A stretch of DNA of 24,900 nt. Origin: an uncultured Clostridiaceae bacterium (GTDB taxonomy: Bacteria > Bacillota > Clostridia > Lachnospirales > Lachnospiraceae). Every line of letters starts with the position of its first letter. Position 1 is the first letter of the stretch. The notes beneath the pieces were generated by a model. It searched no databases, was not told the origin of the DNA, and worked only from the letters and a program-made list of their open reading frames with translations. Both the position numbers and the translations under genes were made by a program. The DNA lies in assembly GCA_947175805.1 (NCBI GenBank), contig CAMWOF010000004.1:1-24900 (forward strand). Direction: 5' to 3'. This document shows, piece after piece, positions 1 through 8,380 of the stretch.

Positions 1-745
1 ATAATATAATCAAAAATAGAATTTTACCATGCTTCTTTATGTCAAGTTCTCCATCAGCATATTGGTAATATAATGACATGCCAAGTAATATACATGGTGA
101 CTGCTCAAAAAAGGACATGTAGTCACAATTGATAAATTCATGCAATCCAAAAGTTATAAGTATATTTTTAACAAAAATCAAAAATATGGCAAAAAGAAAA
201 GGTAACATCATTGTAAAGGATTTAAATCTTGCATGAACAAAATCAAACATCCCAATAAAAAGAGGGAAGATCAAATAGAATAAGAACGTCACACCAATAT
301 ACCATCCGCCACCTACAACATCGTTATTACCATTTACAAACAAATTATGAATTAAAAGAACATTGGATATTATTGCTTTAGGATTTGTATTCTGCCGCCA
401 ACACCCGACAAAAATCTCTGGAAAATTGGGACAACTATACATTTTTGTAAATAACCAGCCCACAAATATGGCAAGGTAGTAAAGTGGCGCAATACTCAGC
501 CATCTTTTAAAATAAAACTTCCACAAAGAAATATCTTTATTTTCATAGTATGAAAGACATAATTTAAATCCGGTTAAAAGAAAAAAACATTGACACCCCA
601 TTTGACCATAGCTCACAAATTTAATAATTTTCTCATTTATACCTGGCAATGCCTGTGGTGAATGAACCAAAATAATCATTATCATTGCAAAGCCCGACAT
701 GAAATTGATATATAACATTCTTTTCTTCTTTGTATTTCCCATCAT
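1..745 (-). CDS. Acyltransferase-3 family membrane protein, partial (3' end outside window)
   Basis: An open frame runs from an ATG at 745 to the window edge (about 248 codons) without a stop, so the 3' part is missing. A ribosome site (AAAGG) lies 5 bases upstream of the first of two consecutive ATG codons. The protein opens with a basic stretch and a first membrane segment containing VHS (His28). It continues with GCQCFFLLTGF, YFKRWLSIAPLYY and then several hydrophobic segments. This is the order seen in acyltransferase-3 (OafA/NodX-like) proteins, which move acetyl or other acyl groups onto surface sugars at the membrane. The gene is visibly richer in A+T than the genes to its right and lies beyond a hairpin, so it is probably a separate unit and possibly acquired. 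Family assignment is fairly safe; the acceptor sugar is unknown. Confidence 0.75.
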   Translation of the reverse strand, partial: MMGNTKKKRMLYINFMSGFAMIMIILVHSPQALPGINEKIIKFVSYGQMGCQCFFLLTGFKLCLSYYENKDISLWKFYFKRWLSIAPLYYLAIFVGWLFTKMYSCPNFPEIFVGCWRQNTNPKAIISNVLLIHNLFVNGNNDVVGGGWYIGVTFLFYLIFPLFIGMFDFVHARFKSFTMMLPFLFAIFLIFVKNILITFGLHEFINCDYMSFFEQSPCILLGMSLYYQYADGELDIKKHGKILFLIIL

Positions 746-825
746 TGTCGCCTTTCTAATAATATCTACGAATCACCACTACCCTCTTGCCTGGGGTCCT
801 TTTGTATCAAAATGCCCTAAACAAG

Positions 826-857
826 AGCCTCTCAAGCAAATGAAAGCTTGAGAGGCT
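826..857 (-). terminator. Hairpin, probable terminator of the polysaccharide locus
   Basis: A perfect 12-bp stem (AGCCTCTCAAGC at 826-837 pairing with 846-857) with an 8-base loop lies 80 bases beyond the stop of the last locus gene. The T run is short on both strands (TTTATGTTTT on plus, CTTGTTT on minus). Direction is assigned from the leftward genes rather than from the T tract. Confidence 0.55.
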
Positions 858-937
858 TTATGTTTTCTTTCCGTTTTGCCGGTAAGCCCAGAATTTATTT
901 ACACAAAAATTAATCGGTATTGTACATTCCAAAAGCT

Positions 938-2062
938 TTATTTTAACAGGCCTCTCTCTCTTAACTCATTCAAAGACGCCTCGTATTCCCCCTCCACTGC
1001 AGCCTGGTCCAACACCCATGCTGCAAATTCAGAAATTCCCTTCTGAAAAGAAACCTTTGGTTCAAAGCCCAGAATCTCCCTTGCCTTCTGCAGGTCTGCA
1101 TAATTACTTCTAATATCCCCTATACGGTACATACCCGATACCGTCACCGGAACCTTTTTTCCATAACACTCCATCAATGTCTCTACAACATCCTCCACCG
1201 TGGTCATCACCCCGGTTCCAATATTGATGCTTTCCTGTACACATTGACTTAATTCAATTCCCGCAATGAGAGCTTCCACTACATCGTCTATATATACAAA
1301 ATCCCTGCTCTCTTTTCCATCCTCAAAAATATTGATAGATTCCCCTTTTCGTATCCTTGTGGAAAAGATTGACAAAATACCCGTATAGGGATTAGAAAGA
1401 GACTGTCCCGGTCCGTATACATTCTGAAACCGATATGCCAAAGCGCTGATGCCAAGATTTTTACACAGTGTAAGCACCAGCTGTTCCTGCACCTGCTTTG
1501 TAATTCCATATACGCTGAGAGGATTTATTTTGGCGTCTTCTCTGGTAGGCGCTATCTCCACAGTGTTCTTACACAATGGACATTTCACATAAAAATCCCC
1601 ATTTGCCAGGGCATCCTCCTCGCGGACGCCCGGATACACAATGCCATGCTCTTTGCACACATAACTCCCCTCACCGTAAATTGCCCTTGAGGAAGCTACG
1701 ATTACCTTTTGGACACAGTGCTGCTCATTTGTCAATATATCCATCAGGTTTGCTGTTCCCCCGATATTGACGTCCGTATACCGGTAAATCTCATACATGG
1801 ACTGCCCCGTACCAGTCTCTGCCGCCAAATGCACGACTACTTCTATATCTTTTAACGCTTTACGCCAATCCTCTTTATTTCTTACATCTCCGCACATAAA
1901 TTCAATCTCCGGAATATGCTGAAACGGAGACTCTGCATCTTTTCCGTGAATCTGCTCGGATAAATTGTCAATCACCCTCACACGATATCCTTGCTTTACC
2001 AATGCCCTTGCCAAAGTCCCCCCGATGAATCCGGCACCGCCTGTAATTAATACTTTTTTCAT
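938..2062 (-). CDS. NAD-dependent epimerase, dTDP-L-rhamnose 4-epimerase-like
   Basis: This is a 374-residue extended short-chain dehydrogenase/reductase. The N-terminal Rossmann motif GGAGFIGG is at residues 8-15, the catalytic serine region SSR at 124-126, and the YxxxK pair at Tyr185/Lys189. Between the serine and the tyrosine is an insertion with Cys136, His139, Cys161 and Cys164 (CPLC). From memory this insertion is typical of the WbiB/Tll group that interconverts dTDP-L-rhamnose and dTDP-6-deoxy-L-talose; ordinary UDP-galactose 4-epimerases lack it. The start has an AGGAGG site 9 bases upstream. It is the last gene of the locus before the hairpin at 826-857 and would supply a modified deoxysugar donor to the glycosyltransferases upstream. 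SDR epimerase/dehydratase is certain; the exact substrate is an inference. Confidence 0.85.
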   Translation of the reverse strand: MKKVLITGGAGFIGGTLARALVKQGYRVRVIDNLSEQIHGKDAESPFQHIPEIEFMCGDVRNKEDWRKALKDIEVVVHLAAETGTGQSMYEIYRYTDVNIGGTANLMDILTNEQHCVQKVIVASSRAIYGEGSYVCKEHGIVYPGVREEDALANGDFYVKCPLCKNTVEIAPTREDAKINPLSVYGITKQVQEQLVLTLCKNLGISALAYRFQNVYGPGQSLSNPYTGILSIFSTRIRKGESINIFEDGKESRDFVYIDDVVEALIAGIELSQCVQESINIGTGVMTTVEDVVETLMECYGKKVPVTVSGMYRIGDIRSNYADLQKAREILGFEPKVSFQKGISEFAAWVLDQAAVEGEYEASLNELRERGLLK

Positions 2063-2129
2063 GAGTTATCGCCTCCTAAATTCTCTCTTAAGTATAATCC
2101 AATTTTATTCACGCTATGGTTTATCACGC

Positions 2130-3161
2130 CTAGTTCTCATTTGCTGACATTAATTTTTTAATGCCTTTATTAATCTGAAAATCCAAATCATATAATAATT
2201 TAGACAACACAGCAACCACAACGCAAAAACCCAAAAATAGCAAATAGCTCTCGATATGGGTGATAGAATACAAATCAAAGGTCATCATCACATAATAAAT
2301 TACTATGTGGTGAACTAGAAAAATGGCATAAGAGTATTTGCTTATCCATGCGCAAATTCCCTTAAACAGCTCATTTTTTACCATCTGTGAAACAAACACC
2401 AAAACAAGAAACGCTGCGATGCCAACATAAGTTGTCTGCACATCTACCGGAAAATTAGGCTTGCACAGCTGATTCAATATCAAGACAGCCAGACCGGCAG
2501 CCGCCGCAGGCCATCTGACCCTCTTGATATATTTTATAAAATACATCCCAAACAGTAATTCTGGAAGCCGTACAAACAGATTTTTAGAGGATACAAAGGT
2601 AAACGGATAGTTCATCTCTAAAGCAATGTATATTCCCAGGACGATTACAGCCAGCAGGACGGGATGCTTGTTAATGCACCAACGCAGCAACGGAAAAACA
2701 AGATAAAAAATGATAATGAAGCCCAAAAACCATTCTCCTACCAAATAAAATGTAGGCATTATATCTGCTAAATAGCCGTCTATACCCAGCAGGGAAAGAA
2801 TCAAGCGGCTCTTCGGTACTGCCGTTGTTTTCCAGTTTCCCATATAAATATAAATGATAAAAAAAGATATCAGATATGCCAGCCAGAACATGGGATACAA
2901 GGTTTTCCATCTCTTGATATAAAAGCGCTTCAAATCACATGCATGCCCGTATACATACATCAGGGCTGCACCCGAAATAATCAAAAACAGGGATACGCCA
3001 AATCCCCCGATATAAATATTGAAAATAAATGCATGTATTACATAGCAGTTATTAATCTGCGGATTTGCATACAAAAAGACCGCATTATAATGTGTTATAA
3101 CTATCGACACTGCAGCCAGCGCCCGCACAAAATCCAAATAAAACAACCGTTCTCTTTCCAT
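2130..3161 (-). CDS. Acyltransferase-3 family membrane protein
   Basis: A 343-residue integral membrane protein with about ten hydrophobic segments. The first segment carries Arg13 and His24 (FVRALAAVSIVITHY), the arginine/histidine pattern of the acyltransferase-3 (OafA-like) family. A later SLFLIISGAALMYV stretch and the basic YIKRWKTLYPMFW loop also fit. Length is normal for the family when there is no fused SGNH domain. Its start is 18 bases after the stop of the RgpF-like gene, so it belongs to the same transcript. Likely role: O-acylation, usually acetylation, of a residue of the exported polysaccharide, with acyl donor from the cytoplasm. The acceptor cannot be read from the sequence. 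The ribosome site (AGGAG) is unusually far, about 12 bases, from the ATG. Confidence 0.85.
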   Translation of the reverse strand: MERERLFYLDFVRALAAVSIVITHYNAVFLYANPQINNCYVIHAFIFNIYIGGFGVSLFLIISGAALMYVYGHACDLKRFYIKRWKTLYPMFWLAYLISFFIIYIYMGNWKTTAVPKSRLILSLLGIDGYLADIMPTFYLVGEWFLGFIIIFYLVFPLLRWCINKHPVLLAVIVLGIYIALEMNYPFTFVSSKNLFVRLPELLFGMYFIKYIKRVRWPAAAAGLAVLILNQLCKPNFPVDVQTTYVGIAAFLVLVFVSQMVKNELFKGICAWISKYSYAIFLVHHIVIYYVMMTFDLYSITHIESYLLFLGFCVVVAVLSKLLYDLDFQINKGIKKLMSANEN

Positions 3162-3179
3162 AATGTATCTCTGCTCCTA

Positions 3180-5120
3180 CTATTCCGGATCCTTTAGGCC
3201 GTGCGGCCCAAAAATCGCCCTCTTTATCTTGATTAAAAATCTATACAGCCATCTTGGCAAAATTTTCCGCATTTTTGCATCAAATTTCATGGAACTAGGA
3301 CCGTCCAGAGTAATTACCTGCTTCGCCCCCTGTTTTAAGCGCTGGAGTACCATGTTAAAGAGACCATACTCCATATATCCTTTATCTATCATTACCCTGT
3401 TCAATTCGCGTACATAATATCTAAGATTTGTCAGCTCTATTGAGGCAAACGCATCCGCCATAAGCATTCCAGGATAATAACCTGCCTGCTGGGCACAGAT
3501 AGGATATAACCGTTCTATTGCATGCAGCACAGTGCCGTCAAAACCGTTAGGCTCCTGTGGAAAATCCTCATAATTCCAGTCATAGTCATACAAAACCTTT
3601 AAGGCTGCCGGACGAAACCAAAAGAATGTACCATAAGGCGCCAGCGCCTCCTTCTCATCGGACATCGGAACCGTAATCCCAAGCTTTTCCGCCACCTGAC
3701 TTGATTTTTCAAAATTGCATCCCCACTCGTTGCCCAATGTCTGGTAAAAAGGACCATGGTTCGGCTCCGGCGGCGAGAGAATCCCCAGACGCTCATTATC
3801 TTCAAAGGTCTGTAATACATTATAAACAAACACTTTATTATACAATGTATTGTTCCAGCATTTATACCCGAAGGAGTCGCCAACGGAGCCGGGGCTTGCC
3901 TGCGCAGTCTTTTTATCATGCACAAAACAGGCATAGTCATATTTCTGGATGACATCCTTGACGCCCACCAAAACGCTGCTCACATCCCTGCCACGGTTTA
4001 CAATTACACGCACTTCTAAGTGATTGCAGGGCAGCTCTTTAAACACCTTTAGAATTGCTTCCTTCTTTTCTACCGTATCCGTGGTAATATAAACATCTGC
4101 CTCCTCCGGTATGTTGCACGCCCGCTGGAAGGAATCCTCAATCAAATCCGGAAAATACAAATGCATCACAAGCGCAATTTTTCTCGTTTTTAATATCTTT
4201 TCTGCCTTTTCGCTATCATAATTTGCGGATGAAAGCACATAATTCAAATGCAGATTTTTTACAAAATCCGCCTGATGGCAGGTTCTAAGAATATTATCCC
4301 ATATCATATTGACATCATACAGGCCTGTGGATTTCAAATAATCATACAGTTCTTTTCCTGGCTGCCCTAATGTATTGTATATTTCATACGCATACGGCTG
4401 AAAAAACATCCTTCTCTTAAAAATAGGACATTTCTTATCGCGGATCAACTCCATTGCATAATTCATTAAAGGGTAGTCTGTTCGCTCTGACATATCGTCT
4501 GTTTTGACATATACGTCCCATTGAAAGCCTAAATCTGAAAAATGTTTTGTAAAAATTGACTCAAAGTTCCCGATTGAATCCTCGTAGCCTTTAATCATCG
4601 GCATCTCATCCCAAAACACCTGAAAATCCTTAGATGACACCAATGACTGGCGAAACACCATAAAATGGGACTGTATATGCTCCGGCAGATAGCCGTACCG
4701 GTTATTTTGGAATGGATCATATTCATTTTTGTAATGCTTTGTCATTCCCCAAAAATCTAAATCCTCTTTTGCCATTTCTTCAAAGGAATTTTTCAATGTG
4801 TAAACCGGTCCCATAATCGTACAGTTTACCAGGCAGATTTCATCATATGTGGTCAGTTTCTCCCAACCCAGCGATTCCAATGCAGTCTTATATGCCCATA
4901 CATCCAACCCAATATTCTCCCGGACAATCACAGACTTTGTATATTGGTCAAAGAATTCATGCCCTTCCGCATCCAAAAGACCATTGCATACTACAATCAT
5001 ATCTGTAACCTGCTTTATATAGTCCCGGAAAAAGAACTTTACATACGAATCCACATATCCGTCTTTTTCATAGAAAAAATATATTCCTAATCTTTTTACC
5101 TGATCATTGTTTATTTTCAT
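3180..5120 (-). CDS. RgpF-family rhamnan synthesis glycosyltransferase
   Basis: A 646-residue soluble protein of the rhamnan synthesis protein F (RgpF) family. The N-terminal half shows the family blocks: GIYFFYEKDGYVDSYV (12-27), IVVCNG (42-47), ENIGLDVWAYK (68-78), NCTIMGPV (99-106), DFWGMT (122-127) and SHFMVFR (151-157). A second domain from about residue 313 includes CFVHDKKT (398-405), a likely nucleotide-sugar/metal site, and GTFFWFRP near residue 500. RgpF proteins take part in building rhamnose backbones of cell-wall polysaccharides in streptococci. The ATG overlaps the stop of the preceding paralogue by 4 bases (ATGA), so the two are translationally coupled. The family call is strong; linkage and sugar are not determinable. 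Confidence 0.88.
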   Translation of the reverse strand: MKINNDQVKRLGIYFFYEKDGYVDSYVKFFFRDYIKQVTDMIVVCNGLLDAEGHEFFDQYTKSVIVRENIGLDVWAYKTALESLGWEKLTTYDEICLVNCTIMGPVYTLKNSFEEMAKEDLDFWGMTKHYKNEYDPFQNNRYGYLPEHIQSHFMVFRQSLVSSKDFQVFWDEMPMIKGYEDSIGNFESIFTKHFSDLGFQWDVYVKTDDMSERTDYPLMNYAMELIRDKKCPIFKRRMFFQPYAYEIYNTLGQPGKELYDYLKSTGLYDVNMIWDNILRTCHQADFVKNLHLNYVLSSANYDSEKAEKILKTRKIALVMHLYFPDLIEDSFQRACNIPEEADVYITTDTVEKKEAILKVFKELPCNHLEVRVIVNRGRDVSSVLVGVKDVIQKYDYACFVHDKKTAQASPGSVGDSFGYKCWNNTLYNKVFVYNVLQTFEDNERLGILSPPEPNHGPFYQTLGNEWGCNFEKSSQVAEKLGITVPMSDEKEALAPYGTFFWFRPAALKVLYDYDWNYEDFPQEPNGFDGTVLHAIERLYPICAQQAGYYPGMLMADAFASIELTNLRYYVRELNRVMIDKGYMEYGLFNMVLQRLKQGAKQVITLDGPSSMKFDAKMRKILPRWLYRFLIKIKRAIFGPHGLKDPE

Positions 5121-7486
5121 TTTTTACCTCTCATTCTGTCGAATTTGCGAAGTATCCTCATTGTTTTAGAGCTCTCCACTCCCTCACGGTATTGTGACAG
5201 TGCATCCCGTTCCTGCTCAATATATTGCCGCTCCTCCATCTGCTGCTCCATTTGACCGGACAACTGCTTTATTTGACCGGACAACTGATTTATCTGCTGT
5301 TTTTGCCTGTCGATGACTGCTTTCCTGTTAATAATGTCATTTTTATAATCATTTACACTTAACAACGCCTCGGATACTCTGTTTTGACTATACCTAAGAC
5401 AAGCGATTAGCTCGTCCATTCCCTGCCTAACATGATAAAATGAGAGCTTATCAAAACGAACCACCATATCAGCAGCCTCAGAAAAGTCACCGGTAAGAAT
5501 AAGCGCTGTATCTGAGAAATCCAAAATAGAAAATTTGTCATCCCTATATAAAAACTGCCCCTGTATTTGTACGGAATCAGAATCACACCGCAGTCCGTCA
5601 AACATAATATAACTGCCTTTATCAAACAACAGCTTTACCCCCTGCGTCTTTGCCGGCACATGAAAAGATATATCTCCCGCATACCCGTCCATGTAGTGTA
5701 TTCTTACTTCTTTTTGATAAAGGGGCAAATAGCCGGATCCGTCATCACACATGACAAAACAGCTTTTGTTTTCATATTTAAAGTCTACAGAGTTGCACAA
5801 TTCCACATAATCCATAGCGCTGTTATGCATGGAGCTATTGAACCCCTCTATCATCTCATTATCCAGATTCAGGCGAAGCATTGCCAGCTTCTCACTATAT
5901 GCCCTTCCAGTATAGTACCCTGCCTTCTGTCCAAGCAGGGACAGTATAGAAGTAAAGACCGCAATATTATTTTTCTCCCCTCCATACAGAACATTCCATC
6001 TGTCCTCGGGAATACTTGAAACCAGTATTTTTATCACATCCGCCTTACACCAGAAGCAACCCGTATACTGCCAAATACTGCCGCTTACCATCTGACTTGA
6101 TGCAGGCTTGCCAATCTCATTTAGTAATCTGCTTACTTCCATGGTCACATTCTCTGTTTCCTGATATGGTCTTGAAAAGAAGTAGCTTTGCACCGGTCTC
6201 GGCGGATAAAGAATCCCACATTTATCATTTTCCTTTAAATGCGCAGCCATACACGAGGAAGGTACACCCGCCCCTAAAATGCTGTTTTCTATCAGCCAAT
6301 GGAAATTTCCATTATCCCTGGATTCATCTATATAATCCTGGTTCTCGTTCGTCAAAAAACAAAAACAGTCATACCTGTCCGTCAGCGCCTGCGCCGCATA
6401 GTACACACTTGCAAAATTAGCGGGGCTGTATTCCAGCCACTCCACCTTTCTTCCCGACAAAACAGATTCTAAATCCTCTTGCTTTCCCCATAAATAAATA
6501 TCCGCTTCTCCCGCCCAATCAGCAAGCATCTCACCGTACTTAGACATATAATTTCCGTCAACAACAATTGCAGTTTTTGCATCCCCGGTATTTCCCGCAT
6601 CTCTAAGAATGAAGTCCAGCTTTATGCTATTCACAATATCCTGCATCGGGGCAGTCCTCAATAAATTTTCTAAAATCCAGTCCTCGCGGTACGGCGTCTT
6701 TTCCTTAATATATTCATAGAAATCCCAAGAAATACAGCTGCTTGAATCCACCATCTTATGCTTCAGTGGGTAACAAAAAATCTTTCTCTTAAAAAACGGG
6801 CACCGATATTTCTCCAGCATTTCCATAGGCTTGAAAAACAGTGGATATGGATTTACTGCCTCCTCAGCTGCAATATCACAGTATACCTTCCACTTAAAGC
6901 CGCATTGGGCAAAATGCTGCGTAAAAATCGCCTCATGAAAGGCAACCGCCTCCTCATAGCACTTTATTTGAGGGCGGTCCTCCCAGTATTTTTTAAATTC
7001 AATACTTTTAAGCATACGGCTGCGCACCGCAATAAAATGAGACTGCAGATGAAACGGCAGCTTATGGTCAGGCAGAATCCCCCACACATCAAAGGGTGCG
7101 CCATGATGAGCTGATAGTCCCCAGAAATCAATATCTTCTGTGTCCATAACACGAAACATCTCATCTAAGCTGCTCTCGTCCACTGGCCCCATCAACGTAT
7201 AGTTAAACATGATTAACTCGTCAAGCCCGCTGACCTTATCCCAGCCAATATATGCAATGGCATCCTTATATGCCCATACATCATAACCTTCATTCGGACG
7301 CACATAAACCTCAATTCCATCGATTGCCTCTAGCGCATCCCGCCCTTCGGATGTCAGAAAACCATTACACACCACAATTATTTTGTTGAAATGCTTTATC
7401 ATACAGCGAAGCATATAAAGAACATAACTGTCAATACATCCCTGCTCATCAAACAAAAAGAAAATCCCCCAGCGGTTCATCTTCAT
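5117..7486 (-). CDS. RgpF-family protein with beta-rich and coiled-coil C-terminus
   Basis: This is a paralogue of the downstream 646-residue protein (RWGIFFLFDEQGCIDSYV, IVVCNG, NEGYDVWAYK, NYTLMGPV, DFWGLS and SHFIAVR are all shared). The start is set at ATG 7486, because an AGGG site lies 8 bases upstream and the alignment with the paralogue begins there; a GTG at 7495 is the longer option. The product is about 789 residues. The second domain is diverged: where the paralogue has HDKK, this one has LTNEN, so catalytic competence there is doubtful. An extra region of about 110 residues follows (roughly 585-695) and looks beta-rich (HVPAKTQGVKLLFDKGSYIMF). It ends with a Gln-rich coiled coil (about 725-775). 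Possible roles are an active N-terminal glycosyltransferase, a chain-length or scaffold factor, or both. No transmembrane segment is seen. Confidence 0.85.
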   Translation of the reverse strand: MKMNRWGIFFLFDEQGCIDSYVLYMLRCMIKHFNKIIVVCNGFLTSEGRDALEAIDGIEVYVRPNEGYDVWAYKDAIAYIGWDKVSGLDELIMFNYTLMGPVDESSLDEMFRVMDTEDIDFWGLSAHHGAPFDVWGILPDHKLPFHLQSHFIAVRSRMLKSIEFKKYWEDRPQIKCYEEAVAFHEAIFTQHFAQCGFKWKVYCDIAAEEAVNPYPLFFKPMEMLEKYRCPFFKRKIFCYPLKHKMVDSSSCISWDFYEYIKEKTPYREDWILENLLRTAPMQDIVNSIKLDFILRDAGNTGDAKTAIVVDGNYMSKYGEMLADWAGEADIYLWGKQEDLESVLSGRKVEWLEYSPANFASVYYAAQALTDRYDCFCFLTNENQDYIDESRDNGNFHWLIENSILGAGVPSSCMAAHLKENDKCGILYPPRPVQSYFFSRPYQETENVTMEVSRLLNEIGKPASSQMVSGSIWQYTGCFWCKADVIKILVSSIPEDRWNVLYGGEKNNIAVFTSILSLLGQKAGYYTGRAYSEKLAMLRLNLDNEMIEGFNSSMHNSAMDYVELCNSVDFKYENKSCFVMCDDGSGYLPLYQKEVRIHYMDGYAGDISFHVPAKTQGVKLLFDKGSYIMFDGLRCDSDSVQIQGQFLYRDDKFSILDFSDTALILTGDFSEAADMVVRFDKLSFYHVRQGMDELIACLRYSQNRVSEALLSVNDYKNDIINRKAVIDRQKQQINQLSGQIKQLSGQMEQQMEERQYIEQERDALSQYREGVESSKTMRILRKFDRMRGKK
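5251..5287 (-). repeat. Tandem heptad duplication inside coiled coil
   Basis: A 16-base sequence, TTTGACCGGACAACTG as read on the plus strand, occurs at 5251-5266 and again at 5272-5287. The offset is 21 bases, exactly seven codons. The encoded protein repeats QLSGQ-type units (INQLSGQIKQLSGQM), so one coiled-coil heptad seems to have been duplicated in frame. Confidence 0.7.
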
Positions 7487-7504
7487 ACCAATCACCCTAT
7501 CCTA

Positions 7505-8380
7505 TTACAACTTCATGATTTTTTCTATCACTTCATTATCGCCATATATAATTTTGGAATCATATGGCCGCTCTGGAAAGACACCATATTTTAAGGTAAT
7601 ATCAAGATTGTTTTCACGGATAAACTGTTCAACACGGTCTCCCAATGAAACAGGCTTGCCGGAACATACGTTGATAATTCCTGTGTATTTTGTCTGCGTA
7701 CTCGCCTTTGCAATCTGTGCCGCCAATTCATCTACAGATATAAAATCATATTGGTTTTTTCCTGTCGTAAACGGAAACTCCTTTTTACCTTCCTCAACAG
7801 CCGCTAATATTTTAGCGAAAATAGAATTATTTTTCTTATCATCCCCAAGGATGTAATAGGCTCTCAGCCAAAATATATTTACATCCTTATCCTTTGTATA
7901 ATTCAACACCGCCTGCCTCAGTGCATTTTTTGCAATTCCGTATTGTGACAATGGGTTACACGGTGTATTTTCATCTATTTTTCCCTCATAAAAACCAATC
8001 TCATGCATTGTTCCCATAACAGATATATTTTTACAGCCCGCATCCACCAAATTTCGGATAAACAAATAATGTGCAGACAGATAATCCATATGCGCATTAG
8101 AGTTATGGACAAAACCGTCCTTCCATGCCATATGAATAACACAATCCGGTTCCCCCATCTGCTGATACAAATTTGAAGCTCCTGAAAACAATTCCACATC
8201 CGCAATCTGCGCCCGCGAATCAATACCCTCAGTCACAAAATCCACAGCGGTTACCTCATGTCCAAGCTCTAACAATGCTTCCACAACATGCCTTCCGATA
8301 TATCCTCCTGCTCCGGTTACTGCCACCTTCATTTTCTTCACGCTGTGCGTACGCACATTCTCCTTTCTTAAAAATTCCAT
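7505..8380 (-). CDS. NAD-dependent sugar epimerase/reductase (extended SDR)
   Basis: Extended short-chain dehydrogenase/reductase of up to 291 residues. The Rossmann motif GAGGYIG is at 23-29, an active-site Thr lies at about 124 (VMGTM), and YGIAK gives Tyr147/Lys151. The C-terminus (INVCSGKPVSLGDRV) resembles nucleotide-sugar dehydratases and 4-ketoreductases. Start choice is uncertain. ATG 8380 overlaps the end of the upstream ATPase gene by 13 bases. A GTG at 8356 lies 3 bases after an AAAGGAG. The conserved domain itself begins at ATG 8332. A perfect 12-base palindrome sits in this leader. It probably makes a dTDP-deoxyhexose (for example a 4-keto-6-deoxyhexose reductase) for the polysaccharide. 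The fold is certain, the substrate is not. Confidence 0.8.
   Translation of the reverse strand: MEFLRKENVRTHSVKKMKVAVTGAGGYIGRHVVEALLELGHEVTAVDFVTEGIDSRAQIADVELFSGASNLYQQMGEPDCVIHMAWKDGFVHNSNAHMDYLSAHYLFIRNLVDAGCKNISVMGTMHEIGFYEGKIDENTPCNPLSQYGIAKNALRQAVLNYTKDKDVNIFWLRAYYILGDDKKNNSIFAKILAAVEEGKKEFPFTTGKNQYDFISVDELAAQIAKASTQTKYTGIINVCSGKPVSLGDRVEQFIRENNLDITLKYGVFPERPYDSKIIYGDNEVIEKIMKL
8345..8356. repeat. Perfect 12-base palindrome in SDR leader
   Basis: The sequence GTGCGTACGCAC is self-complementary. It lies just after the AAAGGAG of the SDR gene and ends at the alternative GTG start. It may be chance, a compact hairpin affecting translation, or a protein-binding site; nothing else supports a function. 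Confidence 0.5.

Noticed and set aside
5567..6019. Plus-strand open frame of 150 codons in the long RgpF-family gene
   Set aside because: Antisense shadow with no homology signal.
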